Origin: Filosporella fistucella
Lineage: Eukaryota > Ascomycota > Leotiomycetes > Helotiales
NCBI GenBank assembly: GCA_030077755.1
Contig: JAQJZZ010000005.1
Coordinates: forward strand, 2,418,001-2,482,000
Direction of reading: 5' to 3'
Length of the DNA stretch: 64,000 nt
The notes below the pieces were generated by a model. The model was not told where the DNA came from, did not search any database, and worked only from the letters and a program-made list of their open reading frames with translations. A program made the translations under genes and the position numbers. Positions 22,930-34,682 of the stretch are shown here, one piece after another (position 1 is the first letter of the stretch; each line of letters opens with the position of its first letter).

Positions 22930-24681
22930 TTACAGAATACCACTTACAACGTATCTAAAGCCAGGTAGCTCCAGGTCTGTCTTATCTGCAAACTCATCTT
23001 CTGGTGCGTTTTGCACTTGCCCCTCCGCGAGAAGCTGATCTCTACGGCGATTTTCACGAACGTAGTAAATGCGCAAAATTGTAAGGAATATCCCTATAAC
23101 ATGTCAATAAGCCGAAAGGGCATTAAGACGTGCGAGGATGAATCTACCTTGAAGTATAATACAGATGATATCTGCAATGAATACTGAGCGATAGGCTGGT
23201 GTCTCTCCTACCTTGATCATGAATGGTCCGCAGATGTTTCCGAGAGCATAACCAAGAAACCCATATGAAGAGAGAGTGATACGCTTCGAGTATCCTGAGC
23301 TGTTTACCCCAGGAAGAGAAAGACAGATGAAGAGTGATGTAGCGAATGGTGGAAACATGTAGACTTGAATGTGAGTTAGCAATATCCATTAATTATTCGA
23401 AGCTGCTAAACACACCTCCGATCAAAAGCCCAGCGACGTTGGAGCGGGGTAACACAATCTGAAGAAGTAAGCCGATAAAAGTTGGGATAAGCATCCCGAT
23501 GGAAACATAGATTCGCGCATTCGGCAATTTTTGAGCAAGCCAGCCTCCGAAGAAGATGCATACCATGTTGATAAATCCTTGTGGGATATATATCAACGTT
23601 GACTGCAAAGAATCGAATCCGAAAGACTTGATAGTAAGTGTACCAAAAGCACCGAAGCCACCATTAAGAACTTCATTACAGAAGATGACCAAGAAAAGAA
23701 GAAGTCCCTGTGGATCTTGAAATGGGTTGAGTGCCTCGACTACCTGTTTCCACTTCAGTTCCCGATTCAAGATACCGGTATTGTTCGACCGAATACGATG
23801 CACGGCAAGTACTCGCTCATCCTCAGTCAAGAACTTGGCGTCCATTGGTGAAGCCGGTAGGAGGAGGTAAACGAGTGTTCCCCAAAGGACAGTGATAAGT
23901 CCATTCATGATGAAAATCCATTTCCATCCTGGAACACCTGCGTTCACGTGGCCCATACCGAAAGCGATGATACCACCAATCATGGATCCAAATCCATTAG
24001 CTGCTGCCCAAGCACCCGTTCTCAAAACCTGTTCTTTTCGGGTGTAGTACATGCCGTTGATGAGGATAAATGTAGGTGTGATGAGAGATTCGAAACCTCC
24101 AAGTATGAATCGCAGAACCGCCATTCCGGCGAAGTTACGCGCTCCAGCAGTAGCTATGAGTATACCTCCCCAAGCTATGATAGCGATTCCGACGAATCGT
24201 CCCATAGGGAACTTTTGGGAGAGAAGTGTCGTTGGGTATTCGAATACGAGATAGCCGAAGTAGAAAAGGGAGGCGAGCCATGAGCTATACGAAAGGCATG
24301 TTAGAATCAACTCAATGCGTCAGACGTAAGTGACATTACTTACTATTGTTTTCCAACCAAGCCAAGATCGCTACTCAGTGTGAATACACTGGCATATCCC
24401 AAACAACTTTTATCGATGCATTGTAGTGCATATGTGCCGAAAAGGATAGGCAAGAGTCGTTTGTCAATCTTGCGAACAAGAGCTTTGTAATCTGCTTCTG
24501 TTGCTTTGGATGCGATCAGATCAACATCATGATCTCGAAGGAACTGTTCGATATCAGTAAAGTTACTGCCGTGGATGCATTAGCAATATCTCACCTTGCC
24601 AGCTTCATCCTCAGCAGGAATTGAGACTTGGACATGAGATTCACCAATATCCTTTCCGGTGTCTTTACCACTTGAAGACAT
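22930..24681 (-). CDS. MFS permease, Dal5/allantoate (anion:cation symporter) type
   Basis: Five exons (24681-24595, 24543-24344, 24284-23416, 23363-23148, 23093-22930) with introns of 51, 59, 52 and 54 nt give ~511 residues. Every junction restores phase. The first membrane block reads KIDKRLLPILFGTYALQC, then DKSCLGYASVF and QYSWLASLFYFGYLVFEYP, diagnostic of the Dal5-like family of uptake carriers for allantoate, nicotinate-like vitamins and other organic anions. Twelve hydrophobic segments are present, with a loop around TEDERVLAVHRIRSNNTGI between TM6 and TM7, and the end DLELPGFRYV. The last codons may be VSGIL or be changed by one more splice. The neighbour is a flavin monooxygenase transcribed the opposite way, 571 bp apart, suggesting uptake plus oxidation of one substrate. 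The substrate is unknown. Confidence 0.85.
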
Positions 24682-25252
24682 ATCTGCTTGCGAGAGCGAC
24701 AACTGAATTTCGAAAAGACTACATTTTGAGAATCTCTATCGTGAATTTTTATATCTGAAGCTGTAATTATCGATTTCGCGAAAGGTGGGATTTATATGGA
24801 TCCTCTGCAGCTAGTCGATGTCGCGATAACAATCTAAGAATACGTTCTTATCACACAGAGCACCGAGTGCACCCTGGCCGAAATTCAATAGCAACGTTCC
24901 TTGAAATATGCACGAAGGATCTGATAATCTTTCAGAATTTGACCCGACCTGGTGGAGAGTGGGATGCTAGTGTGCCTTGAATGGTTTATTTACCGACCTC
25001 GCCGCATCACGTCTTATCGGATAGCTTCAAGCGTGGTGATGATTCTCATCGGAAAATCCACCCATTACCTTGGCATGCTGCAAGAGATTATATCCCATTC
25101 TTCAGGGAGTATTAGCTGTGAATGTTTCGTACCGTCCTCGGAGAACTGCAATCTTTGGGATATTTTGGTGATATAGGCAACTCCCAAAATTTGCTTTACA
25201 CAGAATCATCTTCAAATCCATCATTTTGAAATATCTCTAGATTTCTCATATC
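24682..25252. promoter_or_regulatory. divergent promoter region of permease and monooxygenase
   Basis: The 571 bp between the two start codons must carry both promoters. No TATA box or regulator site could be assigned with confidence. Shared control is an inference from the layout only. Confidence 0.4.
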
Positions 25253-27164
25253 ATGGGCAACGCAGAGTCGCAGCCTTCTACGCGGAATTCTGTCCGTGAG
25301 GAGCGAGTAGAGTGGCATCCTCTTGAATTGGAGGACCACCCGCTTGATACCCCAGCCCATATCAAAGTGATTGTGGTCGGCGCCGGTATTGCTGGAATCA
25401 ACGCTGCCATTCTTCTCCCAGCAAAAGTCCCAGGAATTGAGCTGATTATCTATGAGCGCGAATCTAATATTGTATGTCCTTCTGCTCAATTTATATGCGA
25501 AGTTAATACTTGATGAAGGGTGGAGTGTGGCATCAATGTGTTTACCCCGGCGTGCGATGTGATGTACCATCCCATGTCTACCAATCAACTTTCGCTCCAT
25601 CCACAGAATGGTCAGAACACTATGCTCCAGGCTCAGAGATAGAAGCATATTGGCAGAATGTAGCCAAGAAATATGATGCTCAGAAATATATTCACTGCAA
25701 TCATGAAGTCTTCTCCGCTGAGTGGAATGAAGACAAGGACAAATGGTTCGTCACAGTCAAACATGGAAATTTGACAACTATCAACGAGGCCGACCATGTC
25801 ATCATGGCAACGGGTATTTTCAGTCATCCGAAATTACCAAAATTTGTCGGAATGGAAGACTATAAGGGTCATTTCTGCCACAGTTCAAGATGGGATCCCG
25901 ACTTTGATGCCAAGGGAAAGAATATCGCTATCATCGGCAATGGCTCTTCAGGCTTGCAGGTTCTACCATATTTACAGAAGGTGGCAGGACGTATCGATCA
26001 CTACGTGAGAAGTCCTACTTGGGTTGGTGGCGCATTTGGTCCCAAGTACGACGCAGGTGAGAACAAGATTTCCGATGAACTGCGAGAATCATTTGGTGAT
26101 GCAGAGACATACCTTAAGTATCGAAAAGGACTCGAGAACCCTTCATTTAGCGGCTTCAGCAGTACTGCCAAAGATGGTGCCAAGTCGAAAATGAATCGAG
26201 AGATCTTTTCGAATGATATGAGGAGGAGACTGGGTGATAGGACGGATCTTCTAGAAGTAATTCAACCGGACTTCTCTCCGAGTTGCAGGAGATTGACTCC
26301 AGGACCGGGATATCTGGAGGCACTGACTCAACCGAATGTGGAATACATTACGACTGGCATTGAGAAGCTCACTGCGACTGGTCTTCGCACTATCGACGGC
26401 AAGGAAAGACAAGTCGATGCTATCATTTGCTGTACGGGATCCGGGAACTCTTTTGTTCCCCCTTTCCCTGTGATCTGTGGCGGGGTTGATCTCGCATCAG
26501 ATTGGAAACCAGATGGCAGTATTGGATTCCCGAAGACATATCTTGGTGTTGCTGCACCAGGATTCCCAAATTTGTTCTTTGTCAATGGACCTACCGCAGC
26601 AGCTGCTACTGGGACATTGCCGTTGGCAACCGAGAACCAGATCACGTTCATTGCCCGAGTTTTGCGGAAAGTATCTAGTCAAGACATCAGGTCTATTAGT
26701 CCTACTCTTCAAGCTACAGAGGACTTTAGGGCTTATTGTGAGGCGTATTTTCCGCGTACTGTGATGAGTGAGGATTGTAGTTCATGGTTCAATGGTGGTA
26801 TTAAAGGTGGTAGAGTCATTGCAATGTGTAAGTGCTTCCAAACTTCCTGCATAATTGATGTAGCTCTTCCATGTCCTTCTTTCTTGCTGACATTATGATT
26901 GTTTCAGGGCCAGGAAGTGGATTACATGCAAATGCAGTTCGAAGAGAGCCCCGATGGGAGGACTGGACATATACTTACAAGTCATCATCACGGAATAGGT
27001 TTGCATACTTTGGTAATGGATGGACACAGAAAGATGTCGAAGTCAATCAAGAGAGTGCTCAGGCCGCCCATTTGGAGGTTGACCTAACGCCGTATCTGCA
27101 CAAAGATGCTTTAACAGGGAAACTTGACTTAAGGGACTATCACGAATCATGGTACAAAGTGTAA
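25253..27164 (+). CDS. flavin-dependent Baeyer-Villiger-type monooxygenase
   Basis: Three exons (25253-25471, 25519-26827, 26908-27164) with 47- and 80-nt introns give ~594 residues. The FAD fold is VIVVGAGIAGINAA at ~40-53. GGVWHQCVYPGVRCD follows at the first junction, as in class B flavoprotein monooxygenases. The family fingerprint F-x-G-x-x-x-H-x-x-x-W appears as YKGHFCHSSRWDPD, and the NADPH fold is IAIIGNGSSGLQV. Such enzymes insert oxygen next to a ketone or oxidise N/S atoms using NADPH. The Tyr in place of Phe at the start of the fingerprint is a mild deviation. The N-terminus MGNAESQPS matches an N-myristoylation signal, unusual for this class, so membrane attachment is possible. 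The divergent permease suggests a shared substrate. Confidence 0.85.
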
Positions 27165-29718
27165 TGTAGCATGATGAATCTTATACTGTAAAGTTTCAAA
27201 CCATATTCTGTAACATCGACGCTTTGTCCCGATTTGAGACGTCGAAAACTTAACCTCTTCCTCTTCTTGCCCCTGCTAGTCTTGCATCTGGAATACAGGA
27301 GTTTTCTGAGGTGAACAAAAAGGTTTGTAGTACCCTTCGAGACGATCTCAACTCCATTCCGGCAATTCATGATCAATTTAGGTTCGGATGGTATTTCTCC
27401 GCTCTCAATCTGGGGCAGGTGATATTTTGCTGCCATTCCCACCGCATCGACTGTTGTATGCTCACTTACTTGAAGAGCTGGAAAACAATTCGCAGGTGAC
27501 CCACTTTGCAGCGTGTTTTTAATTTGATGTAATTTAGAATGAATTTACACGTATTGGCAGTGTTTCCCGATTTTAAGGCCCAGCCGTAAAGCTGGGGTTG
27601 TTGTTTACCCGCTGGCATGAAATAGATTACCATGCCTTACCACTGGCGATATTGTACATCAGGAGATACCTCATTGACAGTCGTAAGCAAAACCAAAAAT
27701 CGAGTACCAATTTCGTACTTGGTTTTCAGATTCTGTGTCACTTCAGCAATTATGCTATTTAGAAGTGACCATGCAATATATGGCAGTTGCTTCGCTGATC
27801 AAATGACTTGTTTTCTACCTCGTTAGGATGTTAGTACCCAACTGATGAGAACGGAGGGAAATCATAGTTGATCGTTCTGTAAATCACGATAGATTTCAAT
27901 CGCAGGAAGTAGAATGGCGGATTCTAACGCCATTTATTTATTAAATGTCTTTGACCTCTCAAGAAATTGATAGCCAAGATATATAGAATTGATAGTCCAG
28001 ATAGTGAGAAATAGCCCGGCAGAGCTCAAGTTTCCAGGACATTCACCGCCATGGCTCTTGGCCGTGCCGTCTCCTCAGCATCGCCTGTCTTTCATGTATT
28101 TCAATGTAGAATGCGGGTATATTCATTTATGAACGTGGCCGTGCGTGCATTACCCCACAGACAATCCAATCTGCCGTACTCGGGGCGTCACCAGGTAATA
28201 TCCAGCAAATATCCCGTACCCCGCGTTCGTTTACTTAGACGACAATCCAACGTCACCTTCAAGGAACGTCACCCTCCCTCAATATCTTCAAGATACAGCC
28301 AACTCCAGTCATGCATTCATAGAATGTGAGAAGTTTCTTGATTTGGTCGGTTGTAGAATTCTTTTTACGCCTTCACTTATTTCCCCCGCTGAACACCCAC
28401 TTCCTGCCTTCTGAGTCCGTAGCTTGCCGGTCATCACTCCGGGTCTCCCGAATTGATAATGCCTTTCAGGTAATGCCTTTTCCAAGGCGTATATCCCAGA
28501 TCAGGTTGCCCATTCATCGATTACATGTTTCGGACCAGGCTGGAGTGACTGCCGATGGCGGCATCCATAATATCCTGGTTGAAGCGGGTTATCGTTCCAT
28601 TTTGTTCACGAGAAATCAATTTAATATCTCTAGAGTATCCGAGTGGTTACGACTCCGAACCGTAGTTCAGGCTACCGCCCAAATCGTATCTTCGAGTTTC
28701 TGAATCTCGTACCTGATCTCTAAACGATGAAGTAATGGTGGTTCAAGTCTTCATATGAAGCTGGATCAATTCTTAGCATTGGTAGTTCGATTCTTGAAAA
28801 GATGCTGAGAATTACGGGATTTAGTCACTAACTCTATCAAAAGTAGCCATTTATTTCCTCTTCTATGTTTTGTATTTATTCTAGCATCCGGGCAGACCTT
28901 TTATTTACGCGGGTGGCCCATCTTGATATCTTGATCGGTTGTTTGGTACCTGAATCAAGCCCTGATATACCCGGGCTTCCAATTGAGAATAAGCAAGAGC
29001 CTCGCTGAACTTCCCCCGATGTATCACTATGTGGGAGAGATAATAAGCGTTACGACCCTAACACCCTAGAGTGACGGGGAATGCGGGGAAAGTACCACAG
29101 CATACCAAACTTTATTTGTTCCTCTATTATCCAACCTTGCCTTGTGATTCATTTGAAACATCTCCCTTTACCTATCATTGTTCATCCTTTCTTGTCAGTA
29201 CCTACTCATATATCATAATTTAATATGGGGGAACATATTTTTCCCGGTCCACAGGATCTCACTCTACCCCTCAGCCAGGAGCATACCAGTCACCCGCCGA
29301 GGCCCGAAAATGACCAGACCTTATTACAAGTCAAGCACTAATCGATGATTTTGATCTCCAGATCCATACAGGCAGTATGCAATGGAGCTCACATGCCGAC
29401 TCGATTGTCCTGTCGGCGGTACTTGCTCCACAAAAGTCATCGGCCTCATATCTTTTCCCTCAAATTATACTATTCATGCTCAGCCGCCGAGCACTTTACT
29501 CTCTACATGTAGCATAGCTCAACGGCTGTAGGACTATTGTCCCGTGGATCCGCATCATCCTCAAATTTCTTTTCGACTCGTGAGCTACAATGCACTAATT
29601 TGCCTTGAATTTTTTGTTCTCACCCAGTATATAAAGGTACCCGTCTCCAAATCATACATTCCGTTCTCTTTCCCGTATCGTAATTGACATTTATCTGTAC
29701 GACCTAGACTTCAGCAAG
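27165..29718. other. 2.5 kb intergenic region upstream of the cellobiohydrolase gene
   Basis: Several short frames (for example 28051-28329, 28326-28703) have no motif or splice support. The last part is the promoter of the GH7 gene. A GCGGGG word at 29083-29088 fits the CreA/Cre1 consensus for glucose repression of cellulase genes, but a 6-base match can arise by chance. Confidence 0.45.
29628..29636 (+). promoter_or_regulatory. TATA box of the cellobiohydrolase gene
   Basis: TATATAAAG lies 83 bp before the ATG at 29719, a usual distance for strongly expressed, induced fungal hydrolase genes. The intervening leader is C/T-rich. Confidence 0.6.
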
Positions 29719-31136
29719 ATGTATCGCACTTTGGCTCTTGCTACCACTCTCCTGGCGGCGGCCGTTCGAGGCCAGCAAGCTGGCACTCAACAAACCGAGA
29801 CTCACCCTTCAATGACATGGCAGACATGTACCGCTAAGGGAAGCTGTACCACAAAGAATGGCAAGGTCACAATTGACGCCAATTGGAGATGGGTTCATGA
29901 CAAGAAGAGTGGCAGTTACACCAATTGCTACACGGACAACAACTGGAATAAGACCCTTTGTCCTGACAACAAGTCATGTGCGGCCAATTGTGCCCTTGAA
30001 GGTGCAGATTACCAGGCGACATACGGCGCGACTGCAAGTGGCAACTCCTTGAAGCTCGTTTTCGTCACAAAGGGCAAGTATGCCACCAACATCGGATCTC
30101 GATTCTACCTCATGGAGACCGACACTTCATACCAGATGTTCTCCTTACTGAACAAGGAGTTCACCTTCGACGTAGATCTATCGAAACTTCCATGCGGTCT
30201 CAATGGTGCTCTTTACTTCGTATCCATGGACAAGGATGGTGGAATGAGCAAATATCCTAACAATAAAGCCGGCGCCAAGTATGGGACAGGGTACTGCGAT
30301 GCCCAATGTCCTCGAGATTTGAAGTTTATCAATGGAGAGGTGAGTTTTGCCAAATCCAAAACTTTGATTTCGGAAGGGATTACTAACAAAGGCAGGCCAA
30401 TGTCGATGGATGGACTCCCTCAAGCAATGATCCCAATGCTGGTGTCGGAGGTCACGGCTCTTGCTGTGCTGAGATGGATATCTGGGAAGCAAACTCTGTA
30501 TCCACCGCATATACCCCACATTCGTGTTCCACCTTCTCCCAATCCAGATGCGATGGCGATTCATGTGGAGGTACTTATTCAGCTACACGTTATGCTGGTG
30601 TGTGTGATCCCGATGGATGTGACTTCAACTCCTTCCGTATGGGAGACGACAGTTTCTATGGCCCCGGCAAGACTGTCGACACAACGAAGAAGTTTACTGT
30701 CGTCACACAATTCATTGGTGACCCTCTCACGGAAATCAAGCGTTTCTATATCCAGGGCGGCAAGCTCATTCCTAATTCGGAATCGAAGATCCCAGGTGTC
30801 ACCGGCAATTCCATCACAACTGCTTTCTGTGATGCGCAAAAGAAAGTCTTTGGAGATAACTATACATTCAAGGACAAGGGAGGCTTGGAGAACATGGGCA
30901 AAGCTTTGGCCGCAGGTATGGTGCTCGTAATGTCTGTTTGGGATGATCACTACTCCAACATGCTTTGGCTCGACTCTACCTACCCCATTGATGGTACCGG
31001 ACCAGGAAAGCCCAGAGGAAGTTGCGATACCAGTTCAGGTGTCCCCGCTGATGTCGAGGCAAAGTCACCTGATGCCACAGTGACTTACTCCAACATCAAA
31101 TTCGGTCCTATCGGGTCCACTTTCACCGAGAAATAA
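29719..31136 (+). CDS. GH7 cellobiohydrolase (cellulase), no cellulose-binding module
   Basis: Two exons (29719-30339 and 30396-31136) around a 56-nt intron (GTGAGT ... GGCAG) encode 453 residues. The signal peptide is [18 protein letters not shown], with mature QQAGTQ, which fits N-terminal pyroglutamate. The catalytic motif EMDIWEAN gives nucleophile Glu233, Asp235 and acid/base Glu238. Many Cys pairs typical of the family are present (THEAN-like [33 protein letters not shown]). Family 7 enzymes release cellobiose from chain ends outside the cell. The protein stops at TFTEK without the linker and CBM1, as in many single-domain GH7 enzymes. It should be induced by plant-wall sugars and glucose-repressed by family analogy. 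Confidence 0.95.
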
Positions 31137-32017
31137 GTGTCGAGAAAAACATGTTGTCAATGATTCTATGTTCATATTATCATTGTATATATTGAAGACG
31201 GGGACAAGGTGGCAAGGGTTGATGATCTCTTTCGGACTTTCTTTGATGCAAAACTTGTTAGTCTTTTTCAACTTGGTGGTCGAGTCGGCACTCGCTGTCG
31301 AATGGATGTAAATATGAAACAAAAAAATCCTAGTTCGAGAATGTAAATACTTCGATTTCTGACACTCTCATTGATTTAAATGCAAAGTGCGCGACATCAA
31401 AAGATATGTTCAAGTGATCACCAGGCACCAGAGACTTTCGAGTGCAACACATACTCGATTAGCGAGCCCTTGACTTAGCCAATATGCTGTATCAAACAGG
31501 TTATTATAAAGCTTCATCCTACGAAACTCATAAATTTCATACATCGAAGAACGAAGGGGATATCTAAATAGCCCATTCCGCCTCCCTTGCCTCCAGAAAA
31601 GAATGATGACATCAGATCCATTCGTGTCGTGAATCTAGTATTGCAAAGCCCAAGCCCGCCAAGAAACCACATTATATTGGCCTCTCTGCTCGGCTCTGCC
31701 TTAAGAAGATACAAGATTCAAAGCAGAGATTCGCCAATATACGAGGGATTTACTGTAGCAACTCCAAATTGAGCAATTCTGCTTCATCAAAGAAGTTAAG
31801 GTGAGTTAAGGTGAAGTGATGTGAGGGGGAGATATCTCAGCACGTGACCATGCAATATCTGGGACCGAGTGGGTAGGTCCCAAGCTTTCAATATGACATG
31901 TTCTAGTACCCGTGAGTTAGTATTCCTTAGTATTATAAAACTCACAAAATGTATATCTGATCACATATCCCCTAAAGTATCATCCCAAGCTGGACCAAAT
32001 TCCATTAGCCATACAGG
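31137..32017. other. intergenic, nothing recognised
   Basis: The left part is the 3' untranslated region of the GH7 gene. No other frame with motif support; short frames at 31514-31714 (minus) and 31587-31772 appear incidental. Confidence 0.4.
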
Positions 32018-32518
32018 TTGAACGCTTCATCATTTCCACCAATCAACAGAATCCAGTCCAAAATGTCAAACATCAATATCCTCCACAAACTCGGCGATGC
32101 ACACATAATCGAAGATAATAATTTCCTGAAACGAAGCCTGGAGTACACAAAAGAATACACCATGCACGATCTCACTGCTCGCAGTAATTTTCAAAACTAT
32201 GCACCTATCACACCCGAGCAACGACAGTTACCATCATTATACCAGAGACAGCAAGAACCGCAAAATGGAGGGTCTCTTTGGTTGGGAGTCTTTGCTATTT
32301 TATTATTTGTTATTTTGGGAATTTTAGTTAGAAGTCTTCATAAAAAGAGGATGAGATGTCGTATTGAGGAGGGGAGGAGACAGAATGTGGATTTAGAGAT
32401 GGGTGGGGTATGGACGCTGGGAGGATCGCATGTTGGGAATGTGCCCTCAATTAGAGGCGGATGGGAGGGGCACACTGCTTGGAGCTATAGATATTGCGGG
32501 ACTCTGGTGCGTACATAG
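32018..32518 (+). CDS. small single-pass membrane protein, unknown
   Basis: An open frame of 166 codons with possible starts at 32018 and at the MSNINIL codon at 32063. A polar N-terminal half is followed by one clear membrane helix (LWLGVFAILLFVILGILV, residues ~87-104). A K-K-R-M-R-C-R cluster and a Gly/Trp-rich tail follow. The positive side after the helix suggests the C-terminus is cytoplasmic. No known family. The frame needs no intron and the hydrophobic/charged layout is coherent, so it may be real. Confidence 0.4.
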   Translation: MNASSFPPINRIQSKMSNINILHKLGDAHIIEDNNFLKRSLEYTKEYTMHDLTARSNFQNYAPITPEQRQLPSLYQRQQEPQNGGSLWLGVFAILLFVILGILVRSLHKKRMRCRIEEGRRQNVDLEMGGVWTLGGSHVGNVPSIRGGWEGHTAWSYRYCGTLVRT

Positions 32519-33540
32519 ATACCATTATTTAACATAAGCATCTCTTTGGTCAGGTTTCAATTATAAAGAAATCAGTCGGGTCAGCACATCGCACATGTCA
32601 TGTGTAAAGCGAAATATGCAGACCATTTATAATCGTTCTCCTAGCTTGGGTCGTCGATACACGAAAAAGAATCATTTTAGGCCCTGATAAATGTGTTTTA
32701 TATAAGGTCGGCTATTCTTTGGATACCTAAGCTATTGTAATAGTGTACTACACAAATCAAGTTTAAATGCTATTCACTTTATAGAAATTTTCATTGCTCG
32801 CAAGTGAAAGAGTTGAAGATTTCAATACAGCGACATATGGCTCGAATTTCAGCAGGAGAAACCTCTCAAAAGGTCTTATCAACCAACTACTATTCTGTAT
32901 ATCCAACCTGCAACCTCCAACCTACAACCTGCAATGCGTATTCTGGAGCTTGAAAACGGTCAAAGTGGGGACTAAACATATGACATTGACCCTCAACTGT
33001 GAGTGACACCGCAAGACACCCATAGACAGCAGTTTCGAAACAGAAAACCGATCTCAAGTGGAGGAGAAAGGAGGCCCGGACAAGATCTAAGGAATACATC
33101 ATCTGATTACCACCTGGTTATTTCGACATGCATTGATCATTCGGAACCATGAAAAATAGATGACGCAGTGAGCTTGAAGGGAATCAGAACATAAAGACAA
33201 AACGCACCGAAAACAATAATACTAATGATGTGTAAATTGGAAAATAGATGAAACATTTCAAATTCCAGACAGGCATTCAGTAATCAATAAACACATTCAG
33301 CAGAAAGTATTCTCACCCGACAAAGTGAGGTTGGGACCCAGAAAAAAACTCCTCTCATTCCGACTGGCTCGTGCATGAAAAAATTTGAGCAGAAACTTCT
33401 GTCCCCACACGTGAACCTAAACTTACCACCACAACCCCAATCTGTACCATATATCCAAGTAAGTAACTTCCTCCCATCCAATTACGGATCCGCCCGGGTG
33501 TAAGTAGCTCATCATTCCTGTCTGAATCCCCTCTAACATC
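32519..33540. other. intergenic, nothing recognised
   Basis: No motif-bearing frame. A run of repeated AACCTnCAACCT units (about 32905-32935) is a minor simple repeat. The right end abuts a tRNA-like sequence. Confidence 0.35.
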
Positions 33541-33625
33541 TCCTCAGAGCTCAATCGGTAGAGCGTGTGGCTCTTAGTCTTCTAAGTCACCTCAAGGTCG
33601 TGGGTTCGAGCCCCACCTCGGGCTC
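33541..33625 (+). tRNA. tRNA-like gene with abnormal anticodon arm (Lys-CTT or Arg-TCT like)
   Basis: The D arm is perfect (GCTC-AATCGGTA-GAGC) and so is the T arm (GTGGG-TTCGAGC-CCCAC), giving good A and B boxes for Pol III. Between them the anticodon region carries two overlapping loop-like words, CTCTTAG and CTTCTAA, inside a GTGGC/GTCAC stem. It could be a Lys-CTT gene with an insertion or intron, or an Arg-TCT-like derivative. The acceptor stem pairs poorly (CCTCAG with CTCGGG, one mismatch). It may be a pseudogene or an unusual intron-bearing tRNA. Confidence 0.5.
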
Positions 33626-34682
33626 AATTCCCGTGTTGAAACATAATTTTTATTGATTTTTACTGTTTTGGATATGGCTGTTGAGGACGAGATGAAATAT
33701 GGTTGATTTTTGGTTGAATTGTTGGAGTTGGGTGGAGTTGGGTGGAGTTGCGGGAGGTTAAACCTACTAGTAGAGCTCGAAATTTTGAGAGTCTTCTTCG
33801 ACTAAATAAAATCTATAAATCTAGACATTTGATTTTTTATACTCTGCAAGTAAACTGCACTGCAATCATCCGAGAAGCTGAAGACAGATTGTGACTTTTT
33901 TTCCTATCCCGTCGTTAAGTCCTGCTTTCCTTGCATACGCATTTTATGGCTGGATGCTGCCGAATTTTGTGCGGCCCGATAAAAGTGGAAATCTTGGAGC
34001 TCAAGCGAGTAAGAGAGGTGTTGAAGGTAGGAACAGAGGTAGTTCGATACTTCCGAGAAGAAATCGCATAGTATGAGATGGGCTTAATCACCACCCAGAG
34101 TAGTGCTCTCTTGAAAGTCGACATTATATGTAGAAAGCGAAACAAGTAATATCATAATAACTAAGGCGAGTTTGTGATTCTGTCAGCAGAATGCGGGGTA
34201 ATGCGGGGTAATTTGATAATATGCATATAAATCTCCTCGAGTATACATCATATAAAGCAAGTTAATTACATGTATTGCGAGATGAATTTCGAATTTCAAA
34301 TCCTGCTGGCACTTTTTTATGTGAACAGAGAAAGTCATTTTCAAGTAATTAATTTGGTCTCTCAAAGTAAGGAGGTCTAAGTAGGTACAATGAACTCAAT
34401 TGTAATCTCTCAAACTGTGATCTTCTTCAATCTCATCCCATATTCTGTCGGTGCCAACTACCGAGAATTCATGATATTCATAATTCGGTCTCCCTCCCAT
34501 ATATGGCTGACCGTTCTTCTCCAAAGTAAGGATTGCTGGTCACCCCGTAGAGTCGGTACCCCAACTCTGACACCACGACGGACATACTTAAATTAGATAT
34601 GCAGAAGATCGTAAGACTTCTTCCTATCTCTTCAGCTCTTATTTAAAATAATTGAACTCAAACAAAAAGTACTCTATCCAAA
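33626..34682. other. intergenic, nothing recognised
   Basis: Near 33720-33765 there is a short GGAGTTGGGT tandem repeat. Near 34190-34212 a TGCGGGGTAA word is repeated twice. Otherwise AT-rich non-coding DNA leading to the transporter pseudogene. Confidence 0.4.

Noticed and set aside
28051..28703. Two adjacent plus-strand frames of 92 and 125 codons
   Set aside because: No motif, no splice continuity and Arg/His/Pro-rich composition typical of chance frames.
28620..28720. tRNA-like A-box (CCGAGTGGTTA) and a weak B-box-like TTCGAGTTTC
   Set aside because: No acceptor or T stem can be folded and the anticodon arm is absent, so it is not listed as a tRNA.
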